A stretch of 64,000 bases of DNA, from assembly GCF_020524165.1 (NCBI RefSeq), contig NZ_JAIVKU010000003.1, positions 638,135-702,134 of the forward strand. Reading direction: 5' to 3'. This DNA is from Guptibacillus hwajinpoensis. Its GTDB lineage: Bacteria > Bacillota > Bacilli > Bacillales > Guptibacillaceae. The first letter of the stretch is position 1, and each line of letters begins with the position of its first letter. Below are positions 8,629 to 17,531 of the stretch, in pieces. The notes below the pieces were generated by a model. It did no database searches and was not told where the DNA came from. It saw only the letters and a list, made by a program, of their open reading frames with translations. The position numbers and the translations under genes are program-made.

Positions 8629-8657
8629 TTGTGAAATATTTCGGAAACCGTTATAAT
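8629..8657 (+). promoter_or_regulatory. Sigma-A promoter of ysdC
   Basis: TTGTGA (8629-8634) and TATAAT (8652-8657) with a 17-base spacer, about 30 bases upstream of the ysdC ribosome binding site. Confidence 0.75.
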
Positions 8658-8690
8658 GAACAGTGAATACATATCAAGGGGGCAATACAT

Positions 8691-9776
8691 ATGGCAAAGC
8701 TTGACGAAACGTTACAGATGCTTAAAGAACTTACGGATGCGAATGGTGTGCCAGGTAACGAACGCGAACCTCGCGAAGTAATGAAAAAGCATATTGAATC
8801 TCTTTCAGATGAAATCATGTATGATAACCTCGGCAGTTTAATTGCGGTTAAAAAAGGTAATGCAGAAGGTCCTAAAATCATGGTTGCAGGACATCTGGAT
8901 GAAATTGGATTTATGGTTACACGTATCGATGATAAAGGATTCCTTTACTTCCAAACCGTTGGCGGCTGGTGGGAACAGGTTATGCTTGCCCAGCGCGTTA
9001 ACGTGATGACTCGAAACGGTAACATTATGGGTGTGATTGGTTCAAAACCACCACATATTCTTCCAGCTGAACAACGTAAGAAATCAGTAGATAAGAAAGA
9101 TATGTTTATTGATATCGGCGCATCAAGTCGAGAAGAAGCAATGGAATGGGGCGTTAAACCCGGAGACTCGGTTGTTCCAGTTTGTGAATTCACTGTCATG
9201 AATAATGAGAAAATGCTTATGGCAAAAGCATGGGATAACCGTATTGGCTGTGCGATAGCCATTGAAGTGCTTCGTAAGCTAAAAGGAGAAGCACATCCAA
9301 ATACGGTATACGGTGTAGGAACGGTCCAAGAAGAAGTGGGTCTTCGTGGTGCAACGACTGCAACAAACATGATCAAGCCTGATATCGGCTTTGCTGTCGA
9401 CGTTGGTATTGCTGGCGATACTCCTGGCGTAAGTGATAAAGATGCCCAATCAAAAATGGGCAAAGGTCCTCAAATTATTATGTACGATGCTTCAATGGTC
9501 GGTCATAAAGGTCTTCGTGATTTCGTGACAGATACTGCTGACGAGAACAACATTCCTTATCAGTTTGACTCGATTGCTGGCGGTGGAACAGATTCAGGTA
9601 AAATTCACTTAACAGCAAACGGTGTGCCTGCTCTTTCTATCACGATTGCGACGCGTTACATTCATACACACGCAGCGATTCTTCATCGTGATGACTTTGA
9701 AAATGCGGTAAATTTGATTGTAGAAGTGATTAAAAAGCTTGATGCTGATACGGTCAAAGAGATGATCTTTAACTAA
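8691..9776 (+). CDS. ysdC: M42-family metallo-aminopeptidase YsdC
   Basis: 361-residue cytosolic dinuclear-zinc peptidase of family M42 (often mis-annotated as an endoglucanase). Expected metal and catalytic residues are present: His68 and Asp70 in AGHLDE, Asp182 in AWDNR, catalytic Glu214/Glu215 in QEEVG, Asp237 in AVDVG, and a late His in [16 protein letters not shown] near residue 305 is also typical. M42 enzymes form dodecameric shells that trim peptides. Start ATG 8691 has a GGGGGC-type ribosome binding site. It has its own promoter and a terminator shared with convergent sspI; order ysdB-ysdC-sspI-ysgA resembles B. subtilis. Confidence 0.92.
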   Translation: MAKLDETLQMLKELTDANGVPGNEREPREVMKKHIESLSDEIMYDNLGSLIAVKKGNAEGPKIMVAGHLDEIGFMVTRIDDKGFLYFQTVGGWWEQVMLAQRVNVMTRNGNIMGVIGSKPPHILPAEQRKKSVDKKDMFIDIGASSREEAMEWGVKPGDSVVPVCEFTVMNNEKMLMAKAWDNRIGCAIAIEVLRKLKGEAHPNTVYGVGTVQEEVGLRGATTATNMIKPDIGFAVDVGIAGDTPGVSDKDAQSKMGKGPQIIMYDASMVGHKGLRDFVTDTADENNIPYQFDSIAGGGTDSGKIHLTANGVPALSITIATRYIHTHAAILHRDDFENAVNLIVEVIKKLDADTVKEMIFN

Positions 9777-9782
9777 AATACA

Positions 9783-9812
9783 AAATCCGGTGGCTCTTGC
9801 CACCGGATTTTG
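9783..9812. terminator. Bidirectional terminator ysdC / sspI
   Basis: Perfect 11-bp stem (9783-9793 with 9800-9810), 6-base loop, A run on the left and T run on the right. Confidence 0.9.
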
Positions 9813-9816
9813 CTTG

Positions 9817-10023
9817 TTAATTTACACCCTGTGCCATGTAAGAGAGCATTTGCTCTCGTTCATTTTCAGGTGCTTCTTTCCATAGAATCTCAAAAAGAAC
9901 ACCTAGACCAGGAAGCATTTTCTCTTCTCCACTTTGCATGGCATCGAGGATCGTCGCTTCAAGCTGCTCCTCATTGTTGCCATTAATGTTGGCGAGAATT
10001 GCTTTTCGTAAGTTAAGGTCCAT
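9817..10023 (-). CDS. sspI: Small acid-soluble spore protein SspI
   Basis: 68-residue protein beginning [13 protein letters not shown], with the [17 protein letters not shown] core characteristic of SspI, a minor acid-soluble spore protein made in the forespore. The ATG at 10023 was chosen because AGGTGAGGTGG lies directly upstream and the product then starts with the family's MDLN; a longer in-frame start at 10062 would add 13 unrelated residues. A sigma-G-like -10 element lies ~47 bases upstream. It is the best direct marker in the window that the organism sporulates. Confidence 0.9.
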   Translation of the reverse strand: MDLNLRKAILANINGNNEEQLEATILDAMQSGEEKMLPGLGVLFEILWKEAPENEREQMLSYMAQGVN

Positions 10024-10069
10024 GCTTTCCACCTCACCTTTCTCATTCGCTTGTTCAATCAAGCATCTT

Positions 10070-10098
10070 TAGTATGAGCGAATGCAATAAATTTCATG
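10070..10098 (-). promoter_or_regulatory. Possible sigma-G promoter of sspI
   Basis: On the minus strand CATACTA (complement of 10070-10076) is a perfect match to the sigma-G -10 pattern CATnnTA. The -35 region 16-18 bases upstream is only a weak match, so the call rests on the -10 box and on the known forespore expression of sspI. Confidence 0.45.
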
Positions 10099-10105
10099 AG
10101 TCCTA

Positions 10106-10135
10106 TTGGAATCTTCCCTTTTAACCCTTTATAAT
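10106..10135 (+). promoter_or_regulatory. Probable sigma-A promoter of ysgA
   Basis: TTGGAA (10106-10111), 18 bases, TATAAT (10130-10135), 20 bases before the AAGGAGAG ribosome binding site of ysgA. Confidence 0.65.
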
Positions 10136-10164
10136 AGAAACATTGAAAACCGAAGGAGAGCATA

Positions 10165-10914
10165 ATGATTATTGAATCCGCTAAAAATCAAAAAGTGAAA
10201 GATTGGAAAAAACTTCAAACGCGTAAAGGAAGAGAGAAAGCGAATAGCTATCTCATTGAAGGACCTCATCTCGTTGAAGAGGCTGCGAAGTTTGAAGCGC
10301 CAATTATAGAAGTAATTGCTACAGAGGGGACAGATCTTTCCGCTTATCCGTTTAAAGAGCGTCCTGTGGTCTATACTGTAACTGAGAAAGTGATGCAGGA
10401 GTTAACGGATACCGAAACACCGCAGGGAATTATGGCAATATGTAAAATGGCGGAATCTCCTTTTCCTAGTAAAGGGAAATTTTTATTACTTGATGCCATA
10501 CAAGATCCCGGTAATTTAGGGACAATGATTCGTACAGCAGATAGTGCAGGTTACGACGGGATTCTTCTTGGACATGGAACGGTAGATGCGTATAACAGTA
10601 AAGTGTTACGTTCCACGCAGGGATCGATTTATCATCTCCCTGTAAAAAAAGCAGATCTGGTAAAAGAAGTGCAAAAGTTCAAAGAGCTTAACATGCCGAT
10701 CTACGCTACGGAAGTAAGTGGAGGAACTCCTTATCATGATGTAAAAGGACGTTCTCAGTTTGCTGTTATTCTAGGGAATGAAGCAAACGGCGTATCGGAG
10801 GAACTTCAAAACCTTGCTGATGAGAAGGTCTATATTCCGATTTATGGAAAAGCGGAGTCACTTAATGTCGCCGTTGCTGCTGGAATTCTGATGTATGGAC
10901 TACTTCCTTCATAA
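10165..10914 (+). CDS. ysgA: TrmH/SpoU-family RNA 2'-O-methyltransferase
   Basis: 249-residue SPOUT methyltransferase using S-adenosylmethionine to methylate a ribose 2'-OH in rRNA or tRNA. N-terminal substrate-binding domain (about 1-95, L30e-like, with the KGREKANSYLIEGPHLVEEA segment), then the knotted catalytic domain with motif 1 (QDPGNLGTMIRTADSAGYD, ~residues 113-131), motif 2 (ILGNEANGVSEEL) and motif 3 (IPIYGKAESLNVAVAAGIL). ATG 10165 is preceded by GAAGGAGAG. The same gene sits between sspI and pheST in B. subtilis. The exact modified nucleotide cannot be read from sequence. Confidence 0.9.
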   Translation: MIIESAKNQKVKDWKKLQTRKGREKANSYLIEGPHLVEEAAKFEAPIIEVIATEGTDLSAYPFKERPVVYTVTEKVMQELTDTETPQGIMAICKMAESPFPSKGKFLLLDAIQDPGNLGTMIRTADSAGYDGILLGHGTVDAYNSKVLRSTQGSIYHLPVKKADLVKEVQKFKELNMPIYATEVSGGTPYHDVKGRSQFAVILGNEANGVSEELQNLADEKVYIPIYGKAESLNVAVAAGILMYGLLPS

Positions 10915-10920
10915 TTGTAC

Positions 10921-10949
10921 TTGCAGATGTAGCATTTTTTTTCTATAAT
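10921..10949 (+). promoter_or_regulatory. Sigma-A promoter of pheST
   Basis: TTGCAG (10921-10926), 17 bases, perfect TATAAT (10944-10949); start site near 10956, just ahead of the T-box leader. Confidence 0.8.
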
Positions 10950-10974
10950 TAAAAGCAACTTATATATGATAAAA

Positions 10975-11215
10975 ACAATGATAGAGAGTAGTAAGCTGCC
11001 ACTGCCTATTTAGGGAGGAGATGCCGTGACTGGAAGCATTTCTATAGGGACGTTGCCGAATTCACTCTGGAGTTGCCGCTTTGTTCGTAGGAAAGCGGAT
11101 CGGTTTACAAGCCGTTATTCTTTGCTTAAGGCCGATAGTGGAAATTTATCGGTGAATTAGGGTGGTACCGCGAAATCAAATCTTCGCCCCTTGCTGGGGA
11201 GCGAGGATTTTTTTA
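10975..11215 (+). promoter_or_regulatory. T-box leader (phenylalanyl-tRNA sensing) of pheST
   Basis: AGAGAG element near 10982, candidate specifier codon TTC (Phe) at 11061-11063 followed by A, canonical T-box AGGGTGGTACCGCG at 11159-11172, and a terminator hairpin with arms near 11179-11190 and 11195-11206 ending in a T run. Uncharged tRNA-Phe is expected to stabilise the antiterminator and switch on pheST. All diagnostic elements are visible in order. Confidence 0.95.
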
Positions 11216-11259
11216 TTGCCTAAAGGAAGTAACACGAATATGAAGTGGAGGTTGAAACG

Positions 11260-12294
11260 ATGCAAGAACGTTTACAAGCGTTAAAAGAAGAAGCGCTATC
11301 GGAAATACAGCAAGCTTCTTCCATGAAGGAAGTACAGGATATCAAAGTGAAGTTTCTCGGAAAAAAAGGACCGATTACCGAAATTTCCAAAGGTATGGGG
11401 AAATTGTCAAAAGAAGAACGACCTAAAATGGGGCAGCTTGTTAATGAAATACGAACTGCGATTTCAGATCAACTTGAGGAGAAAATTGCTCGTTTAGAAA
11501 AAGCAGCCGTAGAAGAAAGATTAAAGGAGGAAACCATCGATGTTTCTCTTCCAGGTCGTCCAGTGAAAAGAGGAAACCATCATCCATTAACCAGGGTAAT
11601 TGAAGAAATTGAAGACCTGTTTCTTGGTATGGGCTTCTCGATTGCAGAGGGACCAGAAGTTGAAACAGACTATTACAATTTTGAAGCGCTAAATCTTCCA
11701 AAAGATCATCCTGCTCGTGATATGCAGGATTCCTTCTATATTACTGAAGAAACGTTACTACGTACGCATACATCACCAATGCAAGCAAGAACAATGGAGA
11801 AGTTAAATGGCGAAGGGCCGGTTAAGATCATCGTACCAGGGAAAGTTTATCGACGTGATACGGATGACGCGACTCATTCTCACCAATTTATGCAGATCGA
11901 AGGACTAATGGTTGGCGAGAATGTTCGCATGAGTGATCTAAAAGGTGTTCTTCAATCGTTTGCGAAGAAAATGTTCGGGGAAGAACGTGAAATTCGCCTT
12001 CGTCCTAGTTTCTTCCCATTTACAGAACCATCTGTAGAGATGGACATTTCCTGCTTTAATTGTGGTGGGAATGGCTGTTCTGTCTGTAAGGGAACTGGAT
12101 GGATTGAAATTCTTGGTGGAGGCATGGTGCATCCTAACGTGCTTCGTATGTCAGGATTCGATCCGGAGAAAGTGACTGGATTTGCATTTGGTATGGGACC
12201 TGAGCGCATTGCGATGCTGAAGTATGGTATCGATGATATTCGTCATTTCTATACAAATGATAGTAGATTTATTAAACAATTTAACTCACTTTAG
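11260..12294 (+). CDS. pheS: Phenylalanine--tRNA ligase alpha subunit
   Basis: Catalytic alpha subunit of the heterotetrameric class II PheRS. Start ATG 11260 follows a GGAGG 9 bases upstream and gives 344 residues, the usual length in Bacilli; the upstream in-frame GTG (11245) overlaps that site. N-terminal coiled coil (about 1-90), then the class II core with the [19 protein letters not shown] region, an RTHTSPMQ segment, the [17 protein letters not shown] motif 2 and a GFGMGPER-like motif 3 ([12 protein letters not shown]). A four-cysteine CxxCxxxxCxxC cluster near residue 260 is a usual Bacillus PheS feature. First gene of pheST, 28 bases from pheT. Confidence 0.97.
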   Translation: MQERLQALKEEALSEIQQASSMKEVQDIKVKFLGKKGPITEISKGMGKLSKEERPKMGQLVNEIRTAISDQLEEKIARLEKAAVEERLKEETIDVSLPGRPVKRGNHHPLTRVIEEIEDLFLGMGFSIAEGPEVETDYYNFEALNLPKDHPARDMQDSFYITEETLLRTHTSPMQARTMEKLNGEGPVKIIVPGKVYRRDTDDATHSHQFMQIEGLMVGENVRMSDLKGVLQSFAKKMFGEEREIRLRPSFFPFTEPSVEMDISCFNCGGNGCSVCKGTGWIEILGGGMVHPNVLRMSGFDPEKVTGFAFGMGPERIAMLKYGIDDIRHFYTNDSRFIKQFNSL

Positions 12295-12322
12295 AACGAT
12301 TTGAAGGTTAGGAGGAGAATAA

Positions 12323-14731
12323 ATGCTTGTATCAATGAATTGGCTACAGCAGTATGTAGATTTAGATAGTTACTCAGCTGATGAACTGGCAGACCTGATC
12401 ACTAAAGGTGGTATTGAGGTTGAAACAGTTGAACAGCTTAATAAAGGAATTAGCGGAGTGGTGATTGGGCACGTTCTTGAATGTCAGCAACATCCTGATG
12501 CTGATAAGCTAAATATTTGTAAGGTTGAGATTGGAGAGGAAGAACCCGTCCAAATTATTTGCGGCGCACCAAATATTGCGCAAGGTCAATATGTTGCAGT
12601 TGCAAAAGTTGGCGCAGTCCTTCCGGGGAATTTTAAAATTAAAAAAGCAAAATTACGCGGTGAAGCTTCACATGGTATGATTTGTTCATTACAAGAACTT
12701 GGAATTGAAAGTAAACTTGTTTCGAAGGAATATGCTGATGGGATCTTTGTTTTTAGTGAAGATGTGACACCTGGGGAGGATGCCCTTGAATATTTAAATC
12801 TACATGATGAAGTTCTTGAGCTGGGTCTTACACCGAACAGAGCGGATGCGATGAACATGATTGGTGTCGCTTATGAAGTTGGTGCGGTATTGAATCGTTC
12901 GATTGAACTTCCGTCACCAGAGCTTGTTCGCTCAGATGAAGGTGTAGAAGGCTATGTGTCAGTTCGTGTAGAAAATGAAGAAGATAATCCTTATTACGGG
13001 GCTACCGTTATTAAAGACGTAACGATAAAACCTTCGCCACAGTGGCTGGTGAATCGTCTTGTTTCTGCTGGTATTCGTCCGATTAATAACGTTGTCGATA
13101 TTACAAACTATGTTCTACTTGAATATGGACAGCCGCTGCACGCTTTCGATTATGATCGCTTTGGATCAAAGGAAGTCGTTATCCGCCGAGCGATTGAAGG
13201 TGAAAAAATGGTCACTCTTGATGATGTGGAACGTACGCTTTCAAGTGAACACCTTGTGATAACAAATGGTTCAAAACCTGTTGCCGTTGCTGGTGTAATG
13301 GGTGGGGCTGACTCTGAAGTGCAAGAGGATACAACAACGATCTTACTAGAAGCCGCTTATTTTAATAGTAAGCTTGTTAGAAAAGCGTCGAAAGATCTCG
13401 GCCTCCGAAGTGATTCAAGTGCCCGTTTCGAAAAAGGCATCGATCGAAATCGCGTTGTTGGTGCAAGCGAGCGTGCTGCCCAGCTTATTCAAGAAATTGC
13501 TGGAGGTACAGTTCTAAAGGGCATTGCTGAGCAAGGGGATCGAACAATTGAAGCGCTTGATGTTAGCATTGAAGTAAATCGAATTAATCAAGTTCTTGGG
13601 ACAGAAATTACGGAAACAGAAGTTGCGGCTATCTTTGAACGTTTGCAATTTTCTTATCAAAATTTTGGCGGCACGTTCACGGTTCAAGTACCACCGCGTC
13701 GACCGGATATTACGATTTCAGAGGACTTAATTGAAGAAGTCGGACGTCTTTACGGATATGATAACGTTCCTGCAACGTTACCTGTTACCGAAAGTACACC
13801 TGGTCAGCTGTCTGAATATCAAGTAAAACGCCGCCACGTTCGCCGTACACTTGAAGGTGCAGGACTATACCAAACGGTAACGTATTCACTTACTTCACCA
13901 TCTAAGCGCCATTTCTTTTCTAGTGACTCAGTAGAATCTGTGCGTCTTGCTATGCCAATGAGTGAAGAAAGAAGTGAACTTAGAACGAGTTTAATCCCTC
14001 ACTTATTAGAGGTTGCTCAGTATAACCGAAACCGTCAGTTGGAAAATATTGCTTTCTATGAAACGGCTTCTGTATTTTTACCAGGTGACGAGCTTCCAGT
14101 TGAACAAGAACACCTTGCTGGCGTTGTGTCGGGATTATGGCAAGAGCATTTGTGGCAAAAAGAAAAGAAAGCGGCAGATTTCTTTGTTGTAAAGGGAATT
14201 CTTGAAGAACTTGCCGTTGAATTTGGGGTAGAAGAGCGTCTCACCTTCGCACGTGCAGAAGAGCCTAAGCTTCATCCGGGGCGCACAGCAGCTGTATATC
14301 TCGATGATGAGCTTATCGGATATATTGGTCAGCTACATCCAGAAGTAGAGAAAGAACTTGATTTAAGTGAAACATACGTCTTTGAAATCAATCTTGAGAA
14401 ATTACTTCAAGCGGATGTTGCTCATCTTAAATACAAGAAGCTTCCTCGTTTTCCATCAGTTACAAGAGATGTTGCGCTCGTTGTGAGCGAGTCACTTGAA
14501 GCAGGTGAAGTGAAGCGCGTCATTAAAGAAGCGGGTGGATCCAAGCTAGTTGAGATTCAATTGTTTGATGTCTATCAGGGTGAACATCTTGAAGAAGGAC
14601 AAAAATCACTCGCCTTCTCTCTTAGATATTACAATCCGGAACAAACGTTAACTGAAGAAGAAGTAAAGAAAGCGCATGACCGTGTTCTTAAAGCAGTAGA
14701 AGAACAGTTTGGAGCTGCACTTCGTCAATAG
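12323..14731 (+). CDS. pheT: Phenylalanine--tRNA ligase beta subunit
   Basis: 802-residue beta subunit of PheRS, carrying editing and tRNA-binding functions. Domain order: N-terminal EMAP/tRNA-binding OB fold (about 40-150, with [14 protein letters not shown] and the ICGAPNI motif), B3/B4 editing domain (about 205-400, with [22 protein letters not shown]), B5 domain (about 410-480), catalytic-like core (about 485-700), and C-terminal FDX-ACB anticodon-binding domain (about 708-800, with [16 protein letters not shown]). AGGAGGAG ribosome binding site before the ATG. Ends 5 bases before a strong terminator. Confidence 0.97.
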   Translation: MLVSMNWLQQYVDLDSYSADELADLITKGGIEVETVEQLNKGISGVVIGHVLECQQHPDADKLNICKVEIGEEEPVQIICGAPNIAQGQYVAVAKVGAVLPGNFKIKKAKLRGEASHGMICSLQELGIESKLVSKEYADGIFVFSEDVTPGEDALEYLNLHDEVLELGLTPNRADAMNMIGVAYEVGAVLNRSIELPSPELVRSDEGVEGYVSVRVENEEDNPYYGATVIKDVTIKPSPQWLVNRLVSAGIRPINNVVDITNYVLLEYGQPLHAFDYDRFGSKEVVIRRAIEGEKMVTLDDVERTLSSEHLVITNGSKPVAVAGVMGGADSEVQEDTTTILLEAAYFNSKLVRKASKDLGLRSDSSARFEKGIDRNRVVGASERAAQLIQEIAGGTVLKGIAEQGDRTIEALDVSIEVNRINQVLGTEITETEVAAIFERLQFSYQNFGGTFTVQVPPRRPDITISEDLIEEVGRLYGYDNVPATLPVTESTPGQLSEYQVKRRHVRRTLEGAGLYQTVTYSLTSPSKRHFFSSDSVESVRLAMPMSEERSELRTSLIPHLLEVAQYNRNRQLENIAFYETASVFLPGDELPVEQEHLAGVVSGLWQEHLWQKEKKAADFFVVKGILEELAVEFGVEERLTFARAEEPKLHPGRTAAVYLDDELIGYIGQLHPEVEKELDLSETYVFEINLEKLLQADVAHLKYKKLPRFPSVTRDVALVVSESLEAGEVKRVIKEAGGSKLVEIQLFDVYQGEHLEEGQKSLAFSLRYYNPEQTLTEEEVKKAHDRVLKAVEEQFGAALRQ

Positions 14732-14735
14732 TAAA

Positions 14736-14763
14736 AAAAGCCTCCCTAGTAGGGAGGCTTTTC
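14736..14763. terminator. Bidirectional terminator pheT / nucleoside transporter
   Basis: Perfect 11-bp stem (14737-14747 with 14751-14761), 3-base loop, A run before and T run after; placed between convergent genes. Confidence 0.9.
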
Positions 14764-14774
14764 TAATGGACGTT

Positions 14775-15965
14775 TTACATAAACATCCCGACAAATATAG
14801 CAGTAATAAAGGAGGCAAGAGTTCCGCCAATGATGGCTTTTAATCCAAGCTTGGATACTTGTGAGCGCTTTGAGGGTTCAAGAGAGCCAAGTCCGATGAT
14901 CAATTGACCGATGGATGAAAAGTTAGCAAAGTTACATAACGCTACAGAAAGAATAGCAACTGTTTTATCAGAAAGTTGCTCTTGGATGGCTGTTAAATTT
15001 TGAAAGGCAACAAATTCATTAATCGACATTTTTGTGCCGATAATGGAGGCAGCGCGAAAAGCTTCATCAGCTGGGATACCAACAAGAAGTGAAAATGGAT
15101 AAAAAATATAGCCTAATATGGTGCTAAGATCTGTTCCTACTACACCTAACATGCCGTTTACTACAGCCAGAATACTAATAAAAGCGATCAAAAGCCCACC
15201 GATGTTCAAGGCAAGCATAACGCCACTTACCGTACCTTCCGCAATCGCTTCAAAAACGTTTGCGTGTTCTGATCTTTTCATTTTTACTTGATCGTTTGTT
15301 TGGGATACTTCAGTCTCCGGTTCCATCACTTTAGAGATCACGAGCGAGACGAAAGGTACACTGAAGACGGAGATTAATAAATATTTTAGCTCAATTCCCA
15401 TAAGCGAATAGCCGACCAGAATGGCTCCACTTGCAGAAGCTGTACCACCTACCATAATGGCGAAGATCTCTGATCTCGTAAGCATCTTTAAATATGGTTT
15501 TACAAGTAAAGGTGCTTCTGCTAAGCCTAGAAATGAATTTCCGACAGCATTAAATGTTTCAACTTTTGTCGTGCCCATTAACTTCCCGATTGTGACACCA
15601 ATCACTTGAACGATTAAGGGAATGACGCGCAAATAATACAGTGCTGATACAAGAGCTGAAATGAAGATGATCACGGCGAGGACATTGATCGCAAAAACAA
15701 ACGTTAAATCTGTTTGTTCATATAATCCTCCAAATACAAATTGGATCCCTTCGTTACTATAATTGATAACGTTTTGTACACCCGCGGAAGCCTTTTCTAG
15801 CATAACCTTCCCGGCATTCACTTTTAATACGAATAGAACGAAAAGGCCTTCAATGAGAACACCGACCCCGATCGTTCTCCATTTTACTGCTTTTTTCTTG
15901 TTGCTCATTAACCAGGCGATTGCAAGTACGCCAATAATAGAGAGTAGTCCTGTGAAAATGCTCAT
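14775..15965 (-). CDS. Concentrative nucleoside transporter (NupC/NupG family)
   Basis: 396-residue CNT-family symporter with 8-10 hydrophobic segments, predicted to import nucleosides with H+ or Na+. Family signatures: GNSFLGLAEAPLLVKPYL, the MVGGTASASGAILVGY segment and a late ALCNFANFSSIGQLIIGLGSL motif. ATG 15965 has AGGGGGA 9 bases upstream; longer in-frame starts would run into the leader. It is preceded by a guanine-type purine riboswitch and terminator, as for B. subtilis nupG (yxjA), so it probably carries purine nucleosides such as guanosine or inosine. That substrate is an inference from the leader. Confidence 0.9.
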   Translation of the reverse strand: MSIFTGLLSIIGVLAIAWLMSNKKKAVKWRTIGVGVLIEGLFVLFVLKVNAGKVMLEKASAGVQNVINYSNEGIQFVFGGLYEQTDLTFVFAINVLAVIIFISALVSALYYLRVIPLIVQVIGVTIGKLMGTTKVETFNAVGNSFLGLAEAPLLVKPYLKMLTRSEIFAIMVGGTASASGAILVGYSLMGIELKYLLISVFSVPFVSLVISKVMEPETEVSQTNDQVKMKRSEHANVFEAIAEGTVSGVMLALNIGGLLIAFISILAVVNGMLGVVGTDLSTILGYIFYPFSLLVGIPADEAFRAASIIGTKMSINEFVAFQNLTAIQEQLSDKTVAILSVALCNFANFSSIGQLIIGLGSLEPSKRSQVSKLGLKAIIGGTLASFITAIFVGMFM

Positions 15966-16012
15966 GATGTCTGTTTCCCCCTGAAAATGAATTGTTGCTT
16001 CACAAATAAAAA

Positions 16013-16055
16013 TGGGTAAATAAAAAACCCGTCCTTTATAGAAAAGTCCGAGTTT
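16013..16055 (-). terminator. Riboswitch-controlled terminator ahead of the nucleoside transporter
   Basis: On the minus strand AACTCG pairs with CGGGTT, with an inner CTTT/AAAG helix, followed by a T run. It lies between the purine aptamer (16120-16188) and the transporter start, where an expression platform belongs. Predicted action: purine-bound aptamer allows this terminator to form. Confidence 0.65.
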
Positions 16056-16119
16056 ACAGGAAGAAGTCCGGCACGAAAAAAAACAGAACATACTTGTCTG
16101 ATCGACGATGCCATACTTT

Positions 16120-16188
16120 CCCTATAGTCCAGCAATTCTCGGTTGCCGGGTAGAAACTCTTTGGACCCTATTTCCAAAATTATATAGA
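16120..16188 (-). promoter_or_regulatory. Purine (guanine-type) riboswitch, transporter side
   Basis: On the minus strand the aptamer has P1 CTCTATA / TATAGGG, the TATAAT junction J1/2, P2, the invariant GTTTCTACC junction J2/3, P3 CCGGCAA / TTGCTGG with a CCGAGAA loop, and J3/1 reading GGAC-TATAG. The C just before TATAG corresponds to C74 of the xpt aptamer, which specifies guanine/hypoxanthine (a T there would mean adenine). Loop 2 GG and loop 3 CC can form the tertiary pairs. Confidence 0.9.
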
Positions 16189-16363
16189 GATAAATGTGAA
16201 GTTGTATTCATCAATCTATCAGAAGAATTAATGGGTAGCAAGACCTATTAATAAAGTAACAATCTTGCGAATATTCCCATCCTAAGTGTAAGCGTTCGAC
16301 AAAATATTACATGTTGCTTCCTTATTCACGGTCTGCTAGAGTACAAAGTGATTAAATAATGAA

Positions 16364-16433
16364 AACTCATATATGTCGGGAATTGGCCTGCACGTTTCTA
16401 CCCTGTTACCTGAAATAACAGGACTATGAGTAT
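16364..16433 (+). promoter_or_regulatory. Purine (guanine-type) riboswitch, hydrolase side
   Basis: P1 ACTCATA / TATGAGT, P2 (GTCGGG with CCTGCAC, one bulge), loop with TTGG, invariant GTTTCTACC junction, perfect 7-bp P3 CCTGTTA / TAACAGG with loop CCTGAAA, then GGAC-TATGAG giving C74 and thus guanine-type specificity. J1/2 deviates from the consensus TATAAT (reads TATG), with a compensating C opposite the changed G. No intrinsic terminator follows, so control may be translational: CCCTGT in P3 (about 16401-16406) is complementary to ACAGGG (16493-16498) that includes the ribosome binding site of the next gene. Confidence 0.85.
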
Positions 16434-16506
16434 AACGATTTTCATTTAAAGGGCGTTTGGTAGAGACGGTAGTAGAGGACATGAGAGTGTACACAGGGGG
16501 ATATAA

Positions 16507-17481
16507 ATGGAAAAAACGAAGGTATACTTTAATCATGACGGCGGTGTGGATGACTTAGCATCTCTGTTTCTTTTATTAAACATGGAAGAAATTGAACTTG
16601 CCGGGGTTTCAGTTATTCCAGCAGATTGCTATTTAGAACCAGCTGTTTCAGCAAGCAGAAAAATCATTGATCGCTTTGGAAAAGGGATTGATTTAAATGT
16701 AGCAGCTTCAAATTCAAGAGGGATTAATCCGTTTCCGAAAGATTGGCGCATGCATGCATTTTTCGTCGATGCTTTACCACTTTTAAATGAAGCGAACAAG
16801 GTGAATACGCCTCTATCAGACATGCCGGCTCACCTACATTTGATCGATGTTCTGGAGAGCAGCTCAGAACCGATAACGCTTCTCTTTACGGGTCCTTTAA
16901 CTGACCTTGCTAGAGCGATTGAAACGGTACCAGCAATTGAACAAAAAATTGAAAAGTTAGTTTGGATGGGCGGCACCTTTTTAGAAGTAGGGAATGTAGA
17001 AGAACCTGAACATGATGGGACGGCAGAGTGGAATGCATTTTGGGACCCAGAAGCGGTCGCGACAGTTTTTGATACGTCCATTACGATCGAAATGGTGGCT
17101 CTTGAAAGCACTAATCAGGTGCCTTTAACAAATGATATCAGAAACATGTGGGCAGCACAGCGAAAGGAAATCGGGGTCGATTTTATCGGGCAATGTTATG
17201 CGATGTGTCCGCCCCTTGTTCATGTTGAAACCAACTCGACTTACTACTTATGGGATGTCCTTACGACCGTTTCTGTCATACCTCACTCTTTTATTCATTC
17301 AAGAAAAGTAACATGTCGTGTAGAAAAAAACGGGGTAAGCCAGGGGAGAACTATACTAGATGAAACTGGTCGGGAAGTCACGGTTGTCGATGATGTAGAC
17401 CGCGATCTGTTCTTTAACTATTTTACTTCTATTATGCTTTTGGCAGAAGACGGGTTAGAAGCACCGCAACTTTATTTATAA
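16507..17481 (+). CDS. Nucleoside hydrolase (IUNH family) with Asn in the first Asp position
   Basis: 324-residue member of the inosine-uridine nucleoside hydrolase fold, predicted to split nucleosides into base and ribose. The N-terminal calcium motif normally DxDxGxDD reads NHDGGVDD (residues 9-16), so the first aspartate is Asn; Asp11, Asp15 and Asp16 are kept. Other signatures remain: LLFTGPLTDLA, LVWMGGTF, EWNAFWDPEA and a late YLWDVLT (usual HDPL). I recall related Firmicute proteins sharing FNHDGGVDD, so this may be a stable subfamily. AGGGGG precedes the ATG by 6 bases. Expression is probably tied to the upstream guanine-type riboswitch. Confidence 0.82.
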   Translation: MEKTKVYFNHDGGVDDLASLFLLLNMEEIELAGVSVIPADCYLEPAVSASRKIIDRFGKGIDLNVAASNSRGINPFPKDWRMHAFFVDALPLLNEANKVNTPLSDMPAHLHLIDVLESSSEPITLLFTGPLTDLARAIETVPAIEQKIEKLVWMGGTFLEVGNVEEPEHDGTAEWNAFWDPEAVATVFDTSITIEMVALESTNQVPLTNDIRNMWAAQRKEIGVDFIGQCYAMCPPLVHVETNSTYYLWDVLTTVSVIPHSFIHSRKVTCRVEKNGVSQGRTILDETGREVTVVDDVDRDLFFNYFTSIMLLAEDGLEAPQLYL

Positions 17482-17486
17482 GATCA

Positions 17487-17515
17487 AAAAGCTGGCTCAT
17501 AGTGAGCCAGCTTTT
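17487..17515. terminator. Bidirectional terminator nucleoside hydrolase / rnhC
   Basis: Perfect 13-bp stem (17487-17499 with 17503-17515) and 3-base loop between convergent genes. Confidence 0.9.
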
Positions 17516-17531
17516 GGTTTATAGAATTTCT

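Noticed and set aside
8629..8646. TTGTGAAATATTTCGG as a Rex-type redox operator near ysdC
   Set aside because: Only the left half matches TTGTGAA; the right half is poor and the TTGTGA is better explained as a -35 box 17 bases before TATAAT.
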